A DNA stretch of 64,000 nt from Tolypothrix sp. PCC 7712 (GCF_025860405.1 NZ_CP063785.1:5147390-5211389), one strand, 5' to 3'; positions 10,023-19,410 are shown, numbered from the stretch's first letter. Notes: generated by a model not told the origin, from the sequence alone. Program-made: numbers and translations.

Positions 10023-11057
10023 ATGAATAGCTTACAAGTTGTGGATGAAGGATTTTCACAAGTGCCGCTAATTGATATTAGCGCCTTGGTTTGTGGAAAA
10101 GGCGATCGCCTACAAGTAGCATCGGAAATTGGGCAAGCTTGTCGTGAGTGCGGATTTTTTTATATTGTGGGACATGGTGTAGATGAAGGCTTGCAGCAAC
10201 GGCTAGAACAACTCAGCCGCCAGTTTTTTGCCCAGGATTTAGCAACTAAAATGGCAATCCGTATGGCTTTGGGTGGTAAAGCTTGGCGGGGGTATTTCCC
10301 AGTTGGGGGCGAACTCACATCGGGTAAGCCTGATATCAAAGAAGGTATTTATTTTGGTGCAGAACTAGGAAACAATCACCCACTCGTACAAGCAAATACC
10401 CCTATGCATGGTGCTAATCTCTTCCCCGAGAATATCCCTTTATTCCGCGAAACCGTGCTGGAATATATGGAGGCGATGACTCAACTAGGGCACATTTTAA
10501 TGGCTGGTATTGCTCTGAGCTTAGGGCTAGAAGCAGCTTATTTTGCTGAACGTTATACATCAGATCTCCTCACCTTATTTCGGATTTTTAACTATCCCCC
10601 AGATTTGTCACCTGCTGATGGTGAAAATCGCTGGGGTGTGGGTGAACATACAGACTACGGCGTTTTAACTATCCTCAAACAGGATGATTCCGGCGGATTG
10701 CAAGTTAAATCGCGATCGCGCTGGGTAGCTGCGCCGCCAATTCCCGGTTCCTTTGTCTGCAATATTGGCGATATGCTTGATCGCATGACTAGAGGTTTGT
10801 ATCGTTCAACGCCTCATCGGGTGCAGAATTTATCAGGACGCGATCGCCTTTCGTTCCCTTTCTTTTTCGATCCCAACTTTGATGTCGAGGTAAAGCCAAT
10901 TCCCCTAGATGGGGTAATAGCCAAAGATGATCGCGCAGAACGTTGGGATCAGTCTAGCGTTCACGACTTTCAAGGAACCTATGGGGATTATGTGCTGAGT
11001 AAAGTATCTAAAGTTTTCCCAGAGTTGCGGCGGACGGTTTTAGAGATTACCCAGTAA
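10023..11057 (+). CDS. 2-oxoglutarate/Fe(II)-dependent oxygenase, isopenicillin N synthase family
   Basis: 344 residues, the usual length for this family. The N-terminal DIOX_N part (PLIDISALV..., ECGFFYIVGHGV) is followed by the catalytic jelly roll. That part carries the iron-binding HxD in GEHTDYG, the distal His in STPHRV, and the Arg-x-Ser that holds 2-oxoglutarate in RLSFPF. A strong ribosome site (GAGGAGG) precedes the ATG. The family hydroxylates or oxidises small molecules; the substrate cannot be read from sequence and no biosynthetic cluster surrounds it. It is transcribed divergently from the broken HAD gene. Confidence 0.9.
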   Translation: MNSLQVVDEGFSQVPLIDISALVCGKGDRLQVASEIGQACRECGFFYIVGHGVDEGLQQRLEQLSRQFFAQDLATKMAIRMALGGKAWRGYFPVGGELTSGKPDIKEGIYFGAELGNNHPLVQANTPMHGANLFPENIPLFRETVLEYMEAMTQLGHILMAGIALSLGLEAAYFAERYTSDLLTLFRIFNYPPDLSPADGENRWGVGEHTDYGVLTILKQDDSGGLQVKSRSRWVAAPPIPGSFVCNIGDMLDRMTRGLYRSTPHRVQNLSGRDRLSFPFFFDPNFDVEVKPIPLDGVIAKDDRAERWDQSSVHDFQGTYGDYVLSKVSKVFPELRRTVLEITQ

Positions 11058-11409
11058 ATAGTTATCGCTTTGGCGAGCAGGGGAAGATGAGGGGACACAG
11101 GGGACAAGGTGACAATAAGAAAATACAGTTCAGTGAAGAAAATTACATTGATAACAAAACCAAAAACTAGTTACTCAACAAAAAAACCGAACAATAATTT
11201 TGGAGGGGATTTGGGGGACGCAACCGTCACCCAATCGGGGGTTTGGGGGAGAATCCCCCAATTGATCTGGCTTCTTTAATAAGTGACAAATCAATCGCTA
11301 ATGAGCTTAACTGAGCCGTATTAGAAAATAAGAGGCATTCCAATTACCAATGCCCCAAAATTCCATTATTTTAATTGAAGTATCTGTAAATCCGAGGAAA
11401 TTTTAGCCC
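11058..11409. other. Intergenic region holding one dispersed repeat
   Basis: 352 bp between two co-oriented genes. Apart from the inverted B-type repeat at 11171-11283, it contains only low-complexity purine-rich sequence just after the oxygenase stop. I see no further gene. Confidence 0.5.
11171..11283 (-). repeat. Dispersed repeat, inverted copy of the B half of the 213-bp tandem array
   Basis: Reverse complement matches 12541-12650 almost base for base, with a handful of differences. Its core can form a hairpin with stem TTGGGGGA/TCTCCCCCAA. It stands alone here without the A half, showing that B is an independent dispersed unit. Confidence 0.85.
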
Positions 11410-12330
11410 ATGCCCTATCTTACTTACGCCAGGGACATTTACGCCATTATTGCTAAATATACCAACGCTAAAACTCTCTGGATTGATACAGAAGTCGCTG
11501 ATTATAAAAGTCGTCAACCGAAACTCTCGCTTATTCAGGTATTAGATGATCCTTCAGATATGAGTGGCGATCGCGTTTATCTTTTGGATGTTCTAGGAAA
11601 ACCTGAAATCGTGGGGGAATTTATTGACAGCATTATGCTCAATCCTAGTATTGAAAAGGTATTTCATAATGCTAGTTACGATTTGAAATTTCTGGGTAAT
11701 AAGCAAGCTAAAAATGTTACTTGTACCTTAGAAATCGCTAAAAAAATCCCTTACTATCTTTTGCCAGTACCTAACTATCAACTACAAACTTTAGCTACGG
11801 TACTTTGCGCTTTTAATAATATTGATAAAGAAGAGCAAATTAGTGATTGGGGACAGCGTCCTCTCACTGATTCACAAATTGATTATGCGTATTTAGATTG
11901 TATATATCTTGCTCAGGTACATTTAAAATTATTAGAGTTGCAATCCCAAACGAATCCCGATCCGGCTACAGAAGATTTAGCATTACTTGGTGCCAGATAT
12001 ACGGAAATTGAACAGCAGCATCATATATTAAACTCTGAGTTAGAGCATCTGCAAGAACGCATTAAAAAAGCTATGCAGATACAAAATGTCTCGGAAACAT
12101 CATATTGCAAGCTGACTAAATATGAGCGCAAAACAGTAAAAGTTGCATTTACTGAACTCATGAGGCTAGTAGAAACCGCAGGTATTGATTTAGATTTTCC
12201 CATCCCCCTGACTCAGAAATTGCAAAAAGATTTAGGTACAAACCTAGAACAACTCTCTGTAGAGGTGGATGAAACTACCTCTTGGCGTTTAACACCGAAA
12301 AGTCCAGAAAGCGCGGCTGAGAGCGATTAA
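11410..12330 (+). CDS. rnd: Ribonuclease D-like 3'-5' exonuclease
   Basis: 306 residues. The DEDD exonuclease fold occupies the first ~185 residues: Exo I DTE (in WIDTEVADY), Exo II with NASYDLKF, and Exo III with YAYLDCIYL (the Y-x3-D pattern of the DEDDy subclass). The remaining ~120 residues are a predicted coiled coil plus a helical tail, and I see no clear HRDC domain; E. coli RNase D has two and is longer (~375). Expected role is 3' trimming of structured RNA such as tRNA precursors. It is monocistronic. A less specific label, 3'-5' exonuclease, would also be safe. Confidence 0.85.
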   Translation: MPYLTYARDIYAIIAKYTNAKTLWIDTEVADYKSRQPKLSLIQVLDDPSDMSGDRVYLLDVLGKPEIVGEFIDSIMLNPSIEKVFHNASYDLKFLGNKQAKNVTCTLEIAKKIPYYLLPVPNYQLQTLATVLCAFNNIDKEEQISDWGQRPLTDSQIDYAYLDCIYLAQVHLKLLELQSQTNPDPATEDLALLGARYTEIEQQHHILNSELEHLQERIKKAMQIQNVSETSYCKLTKYERKTVKVAFTELMRLVETAGIDLDFPIPLTQKLQKDLGTNLEQLSVEVDETTSWRLTPKSPESAAESD

Positions 12331-12437
12331 AAAATTACGGAGTTACATTTATTTTTAAATAATATAGTTACTTCAATAGCAACAAAGCTACTGACAGATA
12401 ATGGTATATGCAACTAATTAATTTAAAATCTAAAATC

Positions 12438-13178
12438 TAATACCAATTTGAAAAAAGAATGTGACAGATGGTAGAGGCACGGCGTGCTGCGCCCTCTGGA
12501 ATATATTGATGCGTCGCAAACATTTTTTGATTTGGTATCACTTATTAAAGAAGCCAGAAGAATTGGGGGATTCTCCCCCAAACCCCCGATTGGGTGACGG
12601 TTGCGTCCCCCAAACCCCCTCCAAAATGATTGTTCTGTTTTTTTGTTGAGTAATACCAATTGGAAAAAAGAATGTGACAGATTGTAGGGGCACGGCGTGC
12701 TGCGCCCTCTGGAATATATTGATGCGTCGCAAACATTTTTTGATTTGGTATCACTTATTAAAGAAGCCAGAAGAATTGGGGGATTCTCCCCCAAACCCCC
12801 GATTGGGTGACGGTTGCGTCCCCCAAACCCCCTCCAAAATGATTGTTCTGTTTTTTTGTTGAGTAATACCAATTGGAAAAAAGAATGTGACAGATTGTAG
12901 GGGCACGGCGTGCTGCGCCCTCTGGAATATATTGATGCGTCGCAAACATTTTTTGATTTGGTATCACTTATTAAAGAAGCCAGAAGAATTGGGGGATTCT
13001 CCCCCAAACCCCCGATTGGGTGACGGTTGCGTCCCCCAAACCCCCTCCAAAATGATTGTTCTGTTTTTTTGTTGAGTAATACCAATTGGAAAAAAGAATG
13101 TGACAGATTGTAGGGGCACGGCGTGCTGCGCCCTCTGGAATATATTGATGCGTCGCAAACATTTTTTGATTTGGTATA
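12438..13178. repeat. Tandem array of a 213-bp composite repeat, (A-B)3-A
   Basis: Units begin at 12438, 12651, 12864 and 13077, exactly 213 bp apart; the fourth stops after the A part. A (about 103 bp) has imperfect inverted ends starting ATACCAAT. B (about 110 bp) contains a GC-rich hairpin. Units two to four are essentially identical, and the first differs at a few bases. Because 213 is divisible by three, long open frames run through the array, but they are repeat artefacts. Similar A and B units occur singly at 26233 and 11171. Confidence 0.95.
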
Positions 13179-13758
13179 ACATTCTCATTCATTCTCATAG
13201 ATACACGTAAATTTAAGTGTATGCGGCTCTCTAACTGGAAATTTTATATAGATAAAGATTTTGTGAAAATAATAAAAATTTTAATTTAATTGGCTTTAAA
13301 ACGTATAATGAAAAGCGGCAAAAATAGGACTCGCAGCGTATAACATAACTTTGTGCAAGCGAGAACTAAATATATGATGGGGAAAATAACAGTTTTTATA
13401 CTTTATTTTGTCTGTAAACAGCCACTCTGGGTCTAATAGGATGCTACATAGAGTGTTATAGCAGCAAATATTAGTCACATCTACGCAAGAAAAAGATGAA
13501 ATAAGTGGGAAAGCTGAGGCGGCAAATTTATACTTCATCCTGTATCTAAACCTAGAGTAAATAGCAGTTATTGACGACTTATGCAATCGCCTTTCTCTTC
13601 CTTTACTTGGCGTTATTGGCGCTTCACATCTACATTAAAAAGGTAAGATTCATAAATTAGATGGGATTGCTAGATGCATTTACAATTAATCACTATTTCC
13701 AGATATAGCTAAAGTTAGTCAGCATGAATTTAGGGAGGGTGGCGGATTAAAACGACGT
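13179..13758. other. Intergenic region, nothing recognised
   Basis: 580 bp of AT-rich sequence between the tandem array and the TPR gene. It should hold the TPR gene promoter, and a GGAGGGTGG stretch at 13735-13743 lies about 15 bp before its ATG. A 96-codon leftward frame (13296-13586) has unlikely composition, rich in Cys, Tyr and Phe, and is rejected. Confidence 0.5.
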
Positions 13759-14601
13759 ATGAAACTGCAATTATTTGATCGAGAGTGGACAAGGTTAGGC
13801 AGAGCATTTACCATAGCTTTGTTAACAATATTGAGTACAATTACTAACCTTTCCTGTAGTAAAAATAGTAATGTATTAGTAACAGAAATTGGCGTAACTC
13901 CCCCCAGCCGTCGCCCAGCCAAAACATCAAAGGCAGTGGAATTTTATCTTCAAGGGCAAAGTCAACACGCTAAAGGTAACTCAGAAGCAGCGATCGCATC
14001 CTATGATCAAGCAATTAGCCTGAATCCCCAATATGGTGTAGCGTTCAAAGCGCGGGGATTGGCTAAATTTGACGCGGGAAAGAAACAAGAAGCGATCGCA
14101 GATTATAACGAGGCGCTGAAGATTAATCCTAATGATGCCGAAGCCTACAATAGCCGCGCTAATGCCAAAGCCTCAATCGGAGATAATAAAGGCGCGATCG
14201 CAGATTATAACGAAGCAATTCGTCTCGCTCCTAGTTATGCGGAAGCTTATAATAATCGTGGCAATGCTCGTGCTACCACAGGCGATCGCAACGGCGCGCT
14301 AGAAGATTTTGATCGAGCTATTCGCATCAATACCAGATATGCGATCGCCTACAATAATCGTGGCAATCTCCGCGCTGCTAAGGGAGACCAACAGGGCGCA
14401 ATCTCTGACTACAATCAAGCTATCCGCATCAATCCTAACTTTGGCCCCGCCTACAATAACCGTGGAAACGCCCGCGCCGCCCAAGGCGATAAACCAGGCG
14501 CACTCAAAGACTTACAACAAGCCGCAGATATTTTTCAAAGTGAGGGTAACAAGGATTTGTACCAACAGGTGATGAATAATATTAAGGAATTGGGACAGTA
14601 A
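13759..14601 (+). CDS. TPR protein with N-terminal membrane or export segment
   Basis: 280 residues. A hydrophobic N-terminal stretch (FTIALLTILSTITNLSC) ends in Cys, resembling a lipoprotein signal, though the residue at -3 (Asn) is not ideal. About five to six TPR units then occupy residues ~55-265; the three middle ones share the phrase AYNNRGNxRA. It is probably exported or membrane-tethered and acts as a protein-binding scaffold. A MITE begins one base after the stop codon; its 10-bp target duplication contains the last two sense codons and the stop, so the reading frame survived the insertion. Confidence 0.85.
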   Translation: MKLQLFDREWTRLGRAFTIALLTILSTITNLSCSKNSNVLVTEIGVTPPSRRPAKTSKAVEFYLQGQSQHAKGNSEAAIASYDQAISLNPQYGVAFKARGLAKFDAGKKQEAIADYNEALKINPNDAEAYNSRANAKASIGDNKGAIADYNEAIRLAPSYAEAYNNRGNARATTGDRNGALEDFDRAIRINTRYAIAYNNRGNLRAAKGDQQGAISDYNQAIRINPNFGPAYNNRGNARAAQGDKPGALKDLQQAADIFQSEGNKDLYQQVMNNIKELGQ

Positions 14602-14602
14602 T

Positions 14603-14728
14603 CAATACTTGTCGGTTAAGGGTAAAAGGGGAAGGGGAAAAAGGGCAAGAAAAAACCTTTAACCCTTACCCTTTAACCTTTTCCCCAAACCCAATTCCGA
14701 GTTGAAAATCCTTAACCGAGCAGTATTG
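14603..14728. mobile_element. MITE copy B (126 bp), inverted orientation, with 10-bp target duplication
   Basis: Same family as 9269-9394 but in the opposite orientation: it starts CAATACTTGTCGG and ends with the complement of CAATACTGCTCGG. The target duplication is GGACAGTAAT (14593-14602 and 14729-14738). It sits exactly at the stop codon of the TPR gene and separates that gene from a downstream hairpin that looks like its terminator. Confidence 0.95.
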
Positions 14729-14814
14729 GGACAGTAATACTAATTCGTAATTCGTAAGTAGCTAGGTGCCGAATTTTAGACAATTGGTACAAGTCTTGAG
14801 TTTTTACAGATGAG

Positions 14815-14843
14815 AAAGGGCACAGCATTGTTTGTGCCCTTTT
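14815..14843 (+). terminator. Probable intrinsic terminator
   Basis: A 10-bp stem (AAAGGGCACA paired with TGTGCCCTTT) ends in TTTT. It is placed to end transcription of the TPR gene, now displaced ~135 bp by the MITE. With the matching A-tract on the other strand it could also serve the leftward EF-G gene. Confidence 0.6.
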
Positions 14844-14866
14844 GACATCTATAAGTATGAGAACAA

Positions 14867-14943
14867 GTCAACCGTCAACCGTCAACCGTCAACCGTCAAC
14901 AGTCAACAGTCAACAGTCAACCGTCAACCGTCAACCATCAACA
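14867..14943. repeat. Heptameric tandem repeat, 11 units of GTCAACC/GTCAACA
   Basis: Eleven head-to-tail 7-bp units: four GTCAACC, three GTCAACA, three GTCAACC, one ATCAACA. Short tandem heptamers of this kind are typical of heterocystous cyanobacteria. The array ends three bases from the stop codon of the EF-G gene, so it is transcribed as its 3' tail. Confidence 0.95.
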
Positions 14944-14946
14944 AAA

Positions 14947-16956
14947 TTACGTACTTGCTTGCCGATAACAAGCAAATTCCATCGTGAAAGTTGCCATTCC
15001 CGCAGTTTGCGATCGCAAGTCTGTAGAATAACCAAACATTCGTACTAGGGGTACTTCTGCCCGAATGATAGAGTATGCTTGCATGGTTTCGGAACCTAAT
15101 AGCAAGCCTCGACGGGAGGAGAGATCCCCCTGGACTCTACCTAAATACTCGTTGGGTGTTTCCACCTCTACCAACATAATTGGTTCGAGGATGTAGGGTT
15201 TGGCTTTGGCGATCGCTTCATCCAAAGCTTGATGGGATGCTGATCGGAATGCCAATTCGGAGGAGTCAATGGGGTGAAATGAACCGCCCTCTAGCACAAC
15301 TTTTATCCCTGTGACGGGATAACCTTCCAAACGGCCTGATTGCATGGCTTCACGGAAGCCTTTCTCGCAAGCGGGAATAAATTCTTTGGGAATTACTCCG
15401 CCAACTACCTTGCTTTCAAATACAAACGGTTCATCTGTCGGTTCAATCCAGCCTGTGACATGGGCGTATTGTCCAGAACCCCCAGTTTGTTTTTTCAGTC
15501 GGTAATCGAAGCGCGTCTTTTGCCCAATGGTTTCGCGATATGCGACTGCGGGTGTACCAACGTATACCTCAGTGTTATATTCCCGTTGAATGCGCTCTAG
15601 GTAGATTTCTAGGTGCAGTTCGCCCATACCAGAAATCAAAGTTGCCCCTGATTCTGGGTCAATGCTGAGTTTGAAGGTGGGATCTTCTTTTTGGAAGCGG
15701 TTGAGGGCTTTAGAAAGGCGATCGCTATCTTCTTGTTTTTTGGGTGTAACAGCCAGTGTAATTACTGGGTCTGGGACAAACATTTTCTCTAAAGATATCA
15801 GTGGCTCTTGACCACAGAAGGTATCACCAGAGGCACAATCTACGCCCAATAGAGCGATAATATCGCCAGCTTCCGCAAATTTCACCTCTTCGCGCTTGTT
15901 AGCGTGCATTCTCACCAAGCGGCCAATTGGCACTCGTTGTCCGGTGCGGGAGTTGTATACAGTATCGCCTTGTTTGAGAGTTCCCGAATAAATTCGGGTA
16001 TAGGTTAACTGTCCAAAGGACTCCACAGTCAGTTTAAATGCCAAGGCGACTAAGGGATCGTCAGGATTGGGGTAAAGGTTGACAGACTCTACCGTTTTGA
16101 CGACTTCCCTATCTATGGGAGATGGGAGATAAAGGGCGATCGCATCTAACAAGTTCTGCACACCTTTGTTTTTGAATGCTGAACCCAGAAGTACAGGTGT
16201 GAGTTGCAAACTCAAGGTGGCTTGGCGAATGGTTTGCCAAATAAGTTCTTGGGGAACTTCTTTACCTTCTAATAGCATCTCCGTCATGGGTTCGGAGAAT
16301 AGTGACAAAGCATCCAGTAATTTTTCCCTTGCTTGTTGCGCTTCTGCCAGCAGTGCATCAGGAATTGTCGTTTTTATCCAATTTTCGCCGTTTTCGCCTT
16401 CAAAGTAAGAAGCTTGCATTTCTATGAGGTCAATAACCCCGAGAAATTTGTCTTCACTACCGATAGGATACTGAAGTAACAAAGGATTTAACTGTAAGCG
16501 ATCGCGCATTGCTTGCACTACCCGAAACGGATTAGCACCAATGCGATCCATTTTGTTGATAAATGCTATACGCGGCACACGATATCGCTTCATCTGGCGA
16601 TCGACGGTAATCGACTGGGACTGTACGCCTGCTACAGCACACAGCACCATTACCGCCCCATCCAATACCCGCAAAGCACGCTCAACTTCTATCGTAAAAT
16701 CCACGTGTCCCGGTGTATCAATTAAGTTGATTTGCGTATCGTGCCATTGACAGGTGGTAGCGGCAGAGGTAATTGTAATGCCATGCAATTTTTCCTCTGG
16801 CATAAAATCCATCGTCGCACCCTTGCCGCCTCCCCGCACCTCCTCAATGGCGTGGATTCTGCCTGTATAGAAGAGAATTCTCTCTGATAATGTAGTTTTA
16901 CCAGAGTCAATATGAGCAGAAATACCAATATTGCGGATGCGTTCTCGGGGAATCAT
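14947..16956 (-). CDS. fusA: Elongation factor G, second-type (mitochondrial/spdEFG-like)
   Basis: 669 residues, slightly short of canonical EF-G (~692-700). GTPase motifs: P-loop AHIDSGKTT, G3 DTPGH and G4 NKMD, then domains II-V to the C-terminus. The P-loop has Ser where bacterial str-operon EF-G has Ala, and the phrase FTIEVERALRVLDGAV resembles the mitochondrial EF-G1 and spd-type factors. It is not beside rpsL, rpsG or tuf, so it is probably an additional copy rather than the main translocase. Role: ribosomal translocation or recycling, possibly conditional. A full-length intact gene is well supported; the sub-type is inference. Confidence 0.92.
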   Translation of the reverse strand: MIPRERIRNIGISAHIDSGKTTLSERILFYTGRIHAIEEVRGGGKGATMDFMPEEKLHGITITSAATTCQWHDTQINLIDTPGHVDFTIEVERALRVLDGAVMVLCAVAGVQSQSITVDRQMKRYRVPRIAFINKMDRIGANPFRVVQAMRDRLQLNPLLLQYPIGSEDKFLGVIDLIEMQASYFEGENGENWIKTTIPDALLAEAQQAREKLLDALSLFSEPMTEMLLEGKEVPQELIWQTIRQATLSLQLTPVLLGSAFKNKGVQNLLDAIALYLPSPIDREVVKTVESVNLYPNPDDPLVALAFKLTVESFGQLTYTRIYSGTLKQGDTVYNSRTGQRVPIGRLVRMHANKREEVKFAEAGDIIALLGVDCASGDTFCGQEPLISLEKMFVPDPVITLAVTPKKQEDSDRLSKALNRFQKEDPTFKLSIDPESGATLISGMGELHLEIYLERIQREYNTEVYVGTPAVAYRETIGQKTRFDYRLKKQTGGSGQYAHVTGWIEPTDEPFVFESKVVGGVIPKEFIPACEKGFREAMQSGRLEGYPVTGIKVVLEGGSFHPIDSSELAFRSASHQALDEAIAKAKPYILEPIMLVEVETPNEYLGRVQGDLSSRRGLLLGSETMQAYSIIRAEVPLVRMFGYSTDLRSQTAGMATFTMEFACYRQAST

Positions 16957-17487
16957 AAAATATCCTTTTGCTCAAGCAATAAACAGTTTCAGCCTATTCC
17001 TATTAGGCTTTAGAGCAATCTCACTTGTATTATACTACATTTGTATTACAAATGTCATCACTGCTTAAAAGTTCATCAAGATTCTCAAACATCACTCAAT
17101 ACGGTTCGTATCAGTATTTTGCATCTCCCTTGTAATTTAGGAAAAGGGTAAGGGTGAATTCAATCCTTTTCCCCCTTCACCAAACTGTATTGAACCACCA
17201 CTGACATTTCCCTGTGAAGTTCTTAGTGTGGGGCTGACCCGAAATCTGACTCGTGTAATATAAATTAGCGTCGTTAGCAGATGTAGGTTGGGTTAAGCGC
17301 AGCGCAACCCAACATAGATCTTGAAAGCTAAACCAAATCTAGTTTGCAGAATCTGAAATTGTATATTTCTTGTGGCGTTGGGCATCTTGCCCGCCCAATA
17401 TCTGCAAGTTAAATGTGGAACAGCTTATTTCGATGTTGGGTATCCTTACGTCAAACGCCAGCCCTTTAATTCATCTTTCATCCTTCT
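16957..17487. other. Divergent intergenic region with a hairpin repeat
   Basis: 531 bp between the divergent EF-G and permease genes, so it should carry both promoters. At 17287-17313 there is an inverted repeat with arms GTTGGGTT and AACCCAAC enclosing AAGCGCAGCGC, a form common between cyanobacterial genes. No gene was found. Confidence 0.55.
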
Positions 17488-18417
17488 ATGAATCAATTGT
17501 CATCTAAAGATTGGGTGTTAATCAAACAGAGGCTAACCCCTTATTTATTTTTGCTACCCGCCTTACTAATTTTAGGGTTAACCGTTTTTTGGCCTGCATT
17601 GCAAGCATTTTATTTGAGTTTTACTAGCTATGAAGATATTTCCCAACCGCCGCAATGGATAGGTATTGCTAACTTCCTCAAGCTGTGGAAAGATGCTGTT
17701 TTTTGGCAAACTTTAACCAATACTTTTCTTTATCTTGTCGGTGTAGTGCCAATTCTTGTAATTGCGCCTTTGGGGTTAGCTATTTTAGTTAATCAAAAAC
17801 TTAGGGGAATGAATTGGTTTCGAGCTGCATACTATACACCAGTAGTCATTTCTATGATTGTTGCTGGTATAGCATGGAAATGGCTTTATGCAGAAAATGG
17901 CTTACTGAATCAATTTTTCAAAGCCTTGGGAATGTTTCCCGAAGGAATTCCTTGGTTAACTAGCCCTAATAAAATTTTTGGCATTCTGCCAATTTCTTTG
18001 GCAAGTGTAATGGCTGTGACTATTTGGAAAGGCTTAGGCTATTACATGGTAATTTACTTAGCTGGACTGCAATCCATTCCTGGCGATGTCTACGAAGCCG
18101 CAGCTATTGATGGTTCCGATGGTATTCGCAAACATCTGGATATTACAATCCCTTTAATGAAACCATATTTAGCTTTGGTAGCGGTGATTTCTGCCATATC
18201 AGCCACCAAAGTATTTGAAGAAGTATATATCATGACCCAGGGAGGGCCACTTAATAGTTCAAAAACTATAGTTTACTATTTATATGAGCAAGCATTCACT
18301 AATTTAGAAATTAGCTATGCCTGCACAATTGGGCTAGTGTTATTCTTGATAATTTTGGGCTTATCGATTTTGCGATTAATTATTAGCCGGGAAAGCACTG
18401 ATAATATCAAACTTTAA
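17488..18417 (+). CDS. Carbohydrate ABC transporter permease (MalF/UgpA type)
   Basis: 309 residues, six predicted transmembrane helices, with the first starting near residue 18. The cytoplasmic EAA loop that docks on the ATPase is clear: EAAAIDGSDG followed by the conserved Pro/Leu positions of ITIPLMKP. It is the inner-membrane channel half of a sugar or polyol importer. The second permease, the solute-binding protein and the ATPase are not adjacent, so it must assemble with subunits encoded elsewhere, as is frequent in cyanobacteria. The sugar cannot be told from the sequence. Confidence 0.9.
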   Translation: MNQLSSKDWVLIKQRLTPYLFLLPALLILGLTVFWPALQAFYLSFTSYEDISQPPQWIGIANFLKLWKDAVFWQTLTNTFLYLVGVVPILVIAPLGLAILVNQKLRGMNWFRAAYYTPVVISMIVAGIAWKWLYAENGLLNQFFKALGMFPEGIPWLTSPNKIFGILPISLASVMAVTIWKGLGYYMVIYLAGLQSIPGDVYEAAAIDGSDGIRKHLDITIPLMKPYLALVAVISAISATKVFEEVYIMTQGGPLNSSKTIVYYLYEQAFTNLEISYACTIGLVLFLIILGLSILRLIISRESTDNIKL

Positions 18418-18762
18418 TTGCTGCATATCTTGAGAAAATTAATTGGTGATAGATAGGAACTTGTGTAAATAATTAGAACTTGCTTGATGTATTTTCTTAT
18501 TTCTCAGGGCTTGATTGAATCTTGAAGAAAATACACCCTGTAACTATCAAGTACTTGAATCACCTGCTGATTACAGCATTTCGTCAATTAGTGCAATATG
18601 GCAGTAAATCCCATAAAACTACAAAGCGAAATACAGAGAAGTGGCGTTCTTTCTTTGGGTAGAGCAATGGTGAGATGCAACTATGATAATCCACGTAAAT
18701 AACAGCATTTCGGGATTTCTGGAATTTCAACTACTCATTATTAGAGCCTTTGAAATTAGGAA
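18418..18762. other. Intergenic region between convergent genes, nothing recognised
   Basis: 345 bp between the permease stop and the PEP-CTERM gene stop. No strong hairpin with a T-tract, no ORF of protein-like composition and no repeat recognised. Confidence 0.45.
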
Positions 18763-19410
18763 TTAAGCTGTTACCTTTTCTTTTTTTAGCTTTTGAATTT
18801 GCTTCTTCTTCAACACAACTCCCATGCCTAAAGCTGTTACCGAGCCTAAAATGGTGAAAGGCTCGGGAACTGCTTCAGCAGTCATAGAGAAAGATCCATC
18901 TGATTGGATTTGGTTAACAGTCAGAAGCCCGTTGCCTAAAAAAGTCTTATCTTTAACAAATGAACCAGTAAATTTTGGCATAATGCCAAAGGCAAATGTT
19001 CCACTGGATGTTTTAGTAACTTCAAATGGGTTAGATATATTAAAAATCAGCCCATCAGCAAATTGAATGAATGGGTTGTTTGCTTGTCCTGAGTAATTAG
19101 CTACTGATCCGTCTCCTGAGGAAGTATAGCTGATTAATTTCAAAGCAATGTCGGATATGGTAACGTTTTGCCCAATATAACCGGCAAACATACCATTTGA
19201 TGACTTTTTAACTGTAGCATCAGTGGCATCGAATTTAATTGTGTCAGTAGCAGCTGGATTTTTCTCCGCCCCGTTTACAAAATTAGCTGAACCAGCAATA
19301 TTAACTCTGCCTAATGAAAATGCTTGAGCGGATGAAACATTAACAGTATTACTTACAGCAAAGGTGCCGCAAGTTAAGGCTAATCCCAGCCCTATTGTTT
19401 TAAAAGCCAT
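18763..19410 (-). CDS. Exported PEP-CTERM sorting-domain protein
   Basis: 215 residues from the ATG at 19410, chosen because GGAG lies six bases upstream; an ATG at 19422 is in frame but has no ribosome site. A signal peptide (residues 1 to ~30, ending ...SSAQA) is followed by a Ser/Thr/Asn/Gly-rich beta-type body. The C-terminus has the PEP-CTERM signature: VPEP, a ~16-residue hydrophobic span, then a Lys-rich tail. Such proteins are exported and processed by an exosortase and often go to the cell surface or exopolysaccharide. Specific function unknown. Confidence 0.9.
   Translation of the reverse strand: MAFKTIGLGLALTCGTFAVSNTVNVSSAQAFSLGRVNIAGSANFVNGAEKNPAATDTIKFDATDATVKKSSNGMFAGYIGQNVTISDIALKLISYTSSGDGSVANYSGQANNPFIQFADGLIFNISNPFEVTKTSSGTFAFGIMPKFTGSFVKDKTFLGNGLLTVNQIQSDGSFSMTAEAVPEPFTILGSVTALGMGVVLKKKQIQKLKKEKVTA

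Noticed and set aside
12423..13085. A 220-codon leftward frame with 71-residue internal repeats.
   Set aside because: It exists only because the tandem DNA unit (213 bp) is a multiple of three; other frames through the array are open too, and the composition follows the repeat, not a protein.
13296..13586. A 96-codon leftward frame.
   Set aside because: Composition rich in Cys, Tyr and Phe, no ribosome site, no recognisable domain; looks like chance in AT-rich spacer.
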